Position numbers and translations under genes: made by a program. Positions 20,174-23,166 of a DNA stretch of 23,166 nt are shown piece after piece. Below the pieces are notes generated by a model. That model was not told where the DNA came from. It did not search any database and was given only the letters and a program-made list of their open reading frames with translations. Source of the stretch: Paulinella micropora (Eukaryota; Cercozoa; Imbricatea; Euglyphida); the NCBI GenBank assembly GCA_009731375.1, contig BJOX01000120.1:113079-136244 (forward strand), written 5' to 3'. The first letter of the stretch is position 1. Each line of letters opens with the position of its first letter.

Positions 20174-20345
20174 CCTCGGAACCAACACAACAACATAGCC
20201 TCGGAACCCACATCGACATAGCCTCGGAACCCACACAACAACAGAGCCTCGGAACCAACACAACAACATAGGCTCGGAACCAACACAACAACATAGCCTC
20301 AGAGCCAACACAACGACATAGCCTCGAAACCAGTGGGAAGAGGCC
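20160..20345. repeat. 25-bp minisatellite, seven units
   Basis: CCTCGGAACC-type units begin at 20174, 20199, 20222, 20247, 20272, 20297 and 20322. The period is 25 except one of 23. The rest of each unit is AACACAACAACATAG with small changes. Because 25 is not a multiple of 3, the open frames here are not a conserved repeat protein. Confidence 0.93.
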
Positions 20346-20389
20346 CAACCACCTCCTCTTCCCGTGGGGTGCCATACTGTGCACCCCTC

Positions 20390-20390
20390 C

Positions 20391-20434
<44 letters not shown>
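20390..20434. repeat. AAT array
   Basis: AAT repeat immediately before duplicated unit 1. Confidence 0.95.
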
Positions 20435-20437
<3 letters not shown>

Positions 20438-20844
20438 ATATCTGAGGCGTACTGATGCAGCTAATGGCATATCCTCAACGGACATAAGCCTCCAATACCC
20501 TTGTTCGAGGTCCTCCACCCCCCCGTGTCAGTCTCTCGCCTGATGATCGGGGCCACCGATGGAGCTCCTGAGGGCAAGACTGCACTAAGCCGAGGTTATT
20601 CCGCAGTCCCAGCAACCTCTTGCAAGACGTCACCGAATGTGCAAGTGCATACACCAAGCGCGGTTGCTAGAGCTGCCTCGAAACCCCACCCATAACAATC
20701 TGGTGTCTGCTGGGTCCTGGGCTATCAACCAGCATATGCGGAGTTTAAGATCTTTTACGCGCGCAACGACCCTCCTCCCCAGCATCTACCACCAAAGGGT
20801 TATGAGTTGGCGTCACAGTTTAACGCCTTGAGGCCATTGGGCTG
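20435..20844. repeat. 410-bp duplicated unit, copy 1
   Basis: It begins ACTATATCTGAGGCG after an AAT array and ends CCATTGGGCTG. The same 410 bases occur 493 bp later with one visible difference (A at 20823, G at 21316). Short open frames are present on both strands but no family is recognised. Likely a transposable or satellite unit bounded by AAT repeats. Confidence 0.95.
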
Positions 20845-20874
20845 GAACTCTGTTTAGCAAGTGTGACTAGGTTT

Positions 20875-20892
20875 TTAATAATCATAATAATC

Positions 20893-20927
<35 letters not shown>
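20875..20927. repeat. AAT/ATC array between the two units
   Basis: AATAATCAT then AAT repeats; it differs in length and interruptions from the array before copy 1. Confidence 0.93.
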
Positions 20928-20930
<3 letters not shown>

Positions 20931-21337
20931 ATATCTGAGGCGTACTGATGCAGCTAATGGCATATCCTCAACGGACATAAGCCTCCAATACCCTTGTTCG
21001 AGGTCCTCCACCCCCCCGTGTCAGTCTCTCGCCTGATGATCGGGGCCACCGATGGAGCTCCTGAGGGCAAGACTGCACTAAGCCGAGGTTATTCCGCAGT
21101 CCCAGCAACCTCTTGCAAGACGTCACCGAATGTGCAAGTGCATACACCAAGCGCGGTTGCTAGAGCTGCCTCGAAACCCCACCCATAACAATCTGGTGTC
21201 TGCTGGGTCCTGGGCTATCAACCAGCATATGCGGAGTTTAAGATCTTTTACGCGCGCAACGACCCTCCTCCCCAGCATCTACCACCAAAGGGTTATGAGT
21301 TGGCGTCACAGTTTAGCGCCTTGAGGCCATTGGGCTG
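20928..21337. repeat. 410-bp duplicated unit, copy 2
   Basis: Near-identical to 20435-20844. It is followed by another AAT array (21338-21359) instead of the unique bases that follow copy 1. Confidence 0.95.
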
Positions 21338-21359
21338 AATAATAATAATAATAATAATA

Positions 21360-21458
21360 GTGCTTCTCTGTCAATGGCTGATGCAATTCTGCACATGCGC
21401 CTCCATCGTCTCACCCGTGAGGGGAGTACGAAGAATTGACGATAAGCTCTAATGACAC
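21360..21458. other. Short unique segment before gap
   Basis: About 100 bases including CACATGCGCCTCCATC and GACGATAAGCTCTAATGAC, both of which recur elsewhere in the window. Confidence 0.6.
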
Positions 21459-21705
21459 NNNNNNNNNNNNNNNNNNNNNNNNNNNNNNNNNNNNNNNNNN
21501 NNNNNNNNNNNNNNNNNNNNNNNNNNNNNNNNNNNNNNNNNNNNNNNNNNNNNNNNNNNNNNNNNNNNNNNNNNNNNNNNNNNNNNNNNNNNNNNNNNNN
21601 NNNNNNNNNNNNNNNNNNNNNNNNNNNNNNNNNNNNNNNNNNNNNNNNNNNNNNNNNNNNNNNNNNNNNNNNNNNNNNNNNNNNNNNNNNNNNNNNNNNN
21701 NNNNN
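21459..21705. other. Assembly gap (247 N)
   Basis: Followed directly by a C run and satellite A. Confidence 0.99.
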
Positions 21706-22199
21706 CCCCCCCCCCCCCTCCCGCCCCCTTTCCCTTCGACAGGGTACGTTGTATTGCCGGAGGTGCCGCAAAGGGCGCTTGGTGGCAAAAAAAAACTCAA
21801 TTTTCAGGTGTGGGTGCCACACGCGACCAGAACGGGCATACAATCGCAGGGCTCCCCCGGACCCCCCCTTTCCATTCGACAGGGTACGTTGAATTGCCGG
21901 AGGTGCCGCAAAGGGTGCCTGGTGGCAAAAAACCTCAATTTCCAGGTGTGGGTGCCACCCGCGACCAGAACGGGTACGTACAATCACAGGGATCCCCCGG
22001 ACCCCCCTGTACGTTGAATTGCCGGAGGTGCCGCAAAGGGCGCCTGGTGGCAATAAACCTCAATTTTCAGGTGTGGTGCCACCCGCGACCAGAACGGGTA
22101 CGTACAATCACAGGGCTTGGGTTCCCGGGGGGAGAGCCCCCCGGACCCCCCTGCCCCGTCGACAGGGTACGTTCAATGCCGGAGGCATCGGCAAGTACT
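21706..22199. repeat. Satellite A, second block
   Basis: A C run, then a partial unit and further units starting CTCAATTTTCAGGTG near 21796, 21934 and 22059. It shares all segments of the block at 17789, including a perfect hairpin CCGGGGGG/CCCCCCGG at 22125-22144. Confidence 0.9.
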
Positions 22200-22775
22200 G
22201 CCCAAAAACAAGGAAATTTGGCATTTAGGACACTCCCCTAACGCAAATATTTGCGTGAATTCCAAAAAAACTATACCAGCATCAAGATCGAGTCTGGGGC
22301 TAACCACCCTGCCAAGATGAGCTCCCAACTTCTGGTTCCCACAAACCATGATTTATTCGGATGGGGGGGTGCAAAAAAAGGCCAAAAAAACAAGGAAATT
22401 TGGCATTCAGGACACTCTTCTAACGCAAACAATTGCGTAAATTCCAAAAAAAGTTATATCAGCATCAAGATCGAATCTGGGGCTAACCACCCTGCCAACA
22501 TGAGCTCCCAACTCCTCCTCGTTCCCACAAACCATGATTTATTCCCATGGGGGGTGCAAAAAAAGTCCAAAAAAACAAGGAATTTTCGCATTCAGGACAC
22601 TGCCCTAACGCAAATATTTGCGTGAATTCCAAAAAAATTATACCAGCATCAACATCGATTCTGGGGCTAGCTACCCTGCCAATATGAGCCCAACTCCTCG
22701 TTCTTACAAACCATGATTCATTCCGACAGGGGTGCGAAAATGCGGGGGGGGGGGGTACACAATTTTCGTTTTCCC
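22200..22775. repeat. Satellite B, second block
   Basis: Three units with palindromes at 22241, 22423 (broken, ACGCAAACAATTGCGT) and 22608 (182 and 185 bp apart). As in the first block it ends with GCGGGGGGGG and TACACAATTTTC. Confidence 0.92.
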
Positions 22776-22819
22776 CCTCCCCCCAAACCCCCCACCCTCT
22801 ACTCCAACACCTTTCAGTG

Positions 22820-22874
<55 letters not shown>

Positions 22875-22911
22875 TAACAATAACAATAATAATAATAATA
22901 ATAATAATAAT
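22820..22911. repeat. AAT/AAC array
   Basis: AAT with an AAC-type interruption near 22870-22885. Confidence 0.95.
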
Positions 22912-22960
22912 AGGCTTCCTCAGACTATAGCATCAGATGCAGATCCTGGACATGTGCCTC

Positions 22961-22962
<2 letters not shown>

Positions 22963-23035
<73 letters not shown>

Positions 23036-23038
23036 TAA
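22963..23038. repeat. AAT array before element X
   Basis: AAT array that precedes element X as at 17609. Confidence 0.95.
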
Positions 23039-23040
23039 CC

Positions 23041-23088
23041 GGGGGCTGCGCCAACACCTGAAAGGATGGTTTGCGGTGCGCTTCGCGC

Positions 23089-23091
<3 letters not shown>
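23041..23091. repeat. Element X, copy 2, with perfect 7-bp hairpin
   Basis: GGGGCTGCGCCAACACCTGA and the rest match 17609-17659 with few changes. The end is a perfect hairpin GGTGCGC, loop TTC, GCGCACC (23075-23091), running into poly-C. Confidence 0.88.

Positions 23092-23166
<75 letters not shown>
23090..23166. other. Poly-C run reaching the window end (at least 77 nt)
   Basis: Uninterrupted C to the last base, similar in length to the runs at 6742 and 17700, both of which end in a 10-N gap. Confidence 0.97.

Noticed and set aside
20160-20345. Minisatellite considered as a CRISPR-like array
   Set aside because: Units are head-to-tail with no unique spacers and the genome is eukaryotic.
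20501-21188. Pairs of identical 60-64-residue frames in the 410-bp units
   Set aside because: Identity follows from the DNA duplication; frames exist on both strands, with no recognised family or codon signal.
18054-22320. Small proteins from satellite A/B frames (e.g. with GVGATRDQNGY)
   Set aside because: The same peptide appears in different frames of successive units and unit lengths are not multiples of 3, so frame is not maintained.
23075-23166. Element X as a Helitron 3' end
   Set aside because: A terminal hairpin is there but the CTRR end and a 5' TC start are not seen, and the hairpin is followed by poly-C.

Overview
The window is eukaryotic genomic DNA with an extreme load of simple sequence repeats, many of them broken by N gaps. 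It contains no bacterial-type gene organisation, rRNA or CRISPR. What is there: tri-, tetra- and dinucleotide arrays, poly-C/poly-G runs of up to about 80 nt, a LINE fragment, tandem satellites, and a heavily intron-interrupted plus-strand gene. The lineage cannot be fixed from the sequence. A LINE-type reverse-transcriptase tail, GT-AG introns, very short exons and a CAMK-type kinase fit a protist, alga or invertebrate.

The central result is a serine/threonine protein kinase of the CAMK group, scattered over about 9.7 kb (4566-14265, + strand). It lies in at least 16 tiny exons of 26-93 nt. No single open reading frame shows it, and the long ORFs across the region are translated microsatellites. 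Joined by reading phase, the exons give kinase subdomains I to XI in order: glycine loop GEGATAVV, AIK lysine, alpha-C glutamate, HP, GGDL, YLHDK, DFG, GTPNYVAPE, VDVWSLGV and DPERRIT. All GT/AG sites and phases agree. The only missing core piece is the catalytic loop (HRDLKPEN type). Its place falls between 9303 and 10063, where an N gap (9790-9863) sits.

Around the intact exons lie decayed or partial duplicate exons: the YLHDK exon (four copies), the WSLG exon (four copies), the last kinase exon (a decayed second copy), and a short downstream motif (three copies). Introns are almost pure microsatellite, often starting within a few bases of the donor site. Several exons are flanked by mutually complementary arrays (CT/GA, AAC/GTT, CATA/GTAT).

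Layout: 1-1090 purine microsatellite, then unrecognised unique DNA; 1091-3920 AGT arrays, two gaps, and a LINE C-terminal fragment at 1665-1871; 3921-4560 unique DNA and a CTA array; 4561-14265 the kinase gene; 14266-17600 more microsatellites with possible terminal, duplicated or downstream exons; 17600-23166 a different landscape of satellite blocks. That last part has a unit with a GC-rich hairpin, a ~180-bp unit with a 16-nt palindrome, a near-perfect 410-bp tandem duplication, a 25-bp minisatellite, a tRNA-like element, and a composite block that appears twice.
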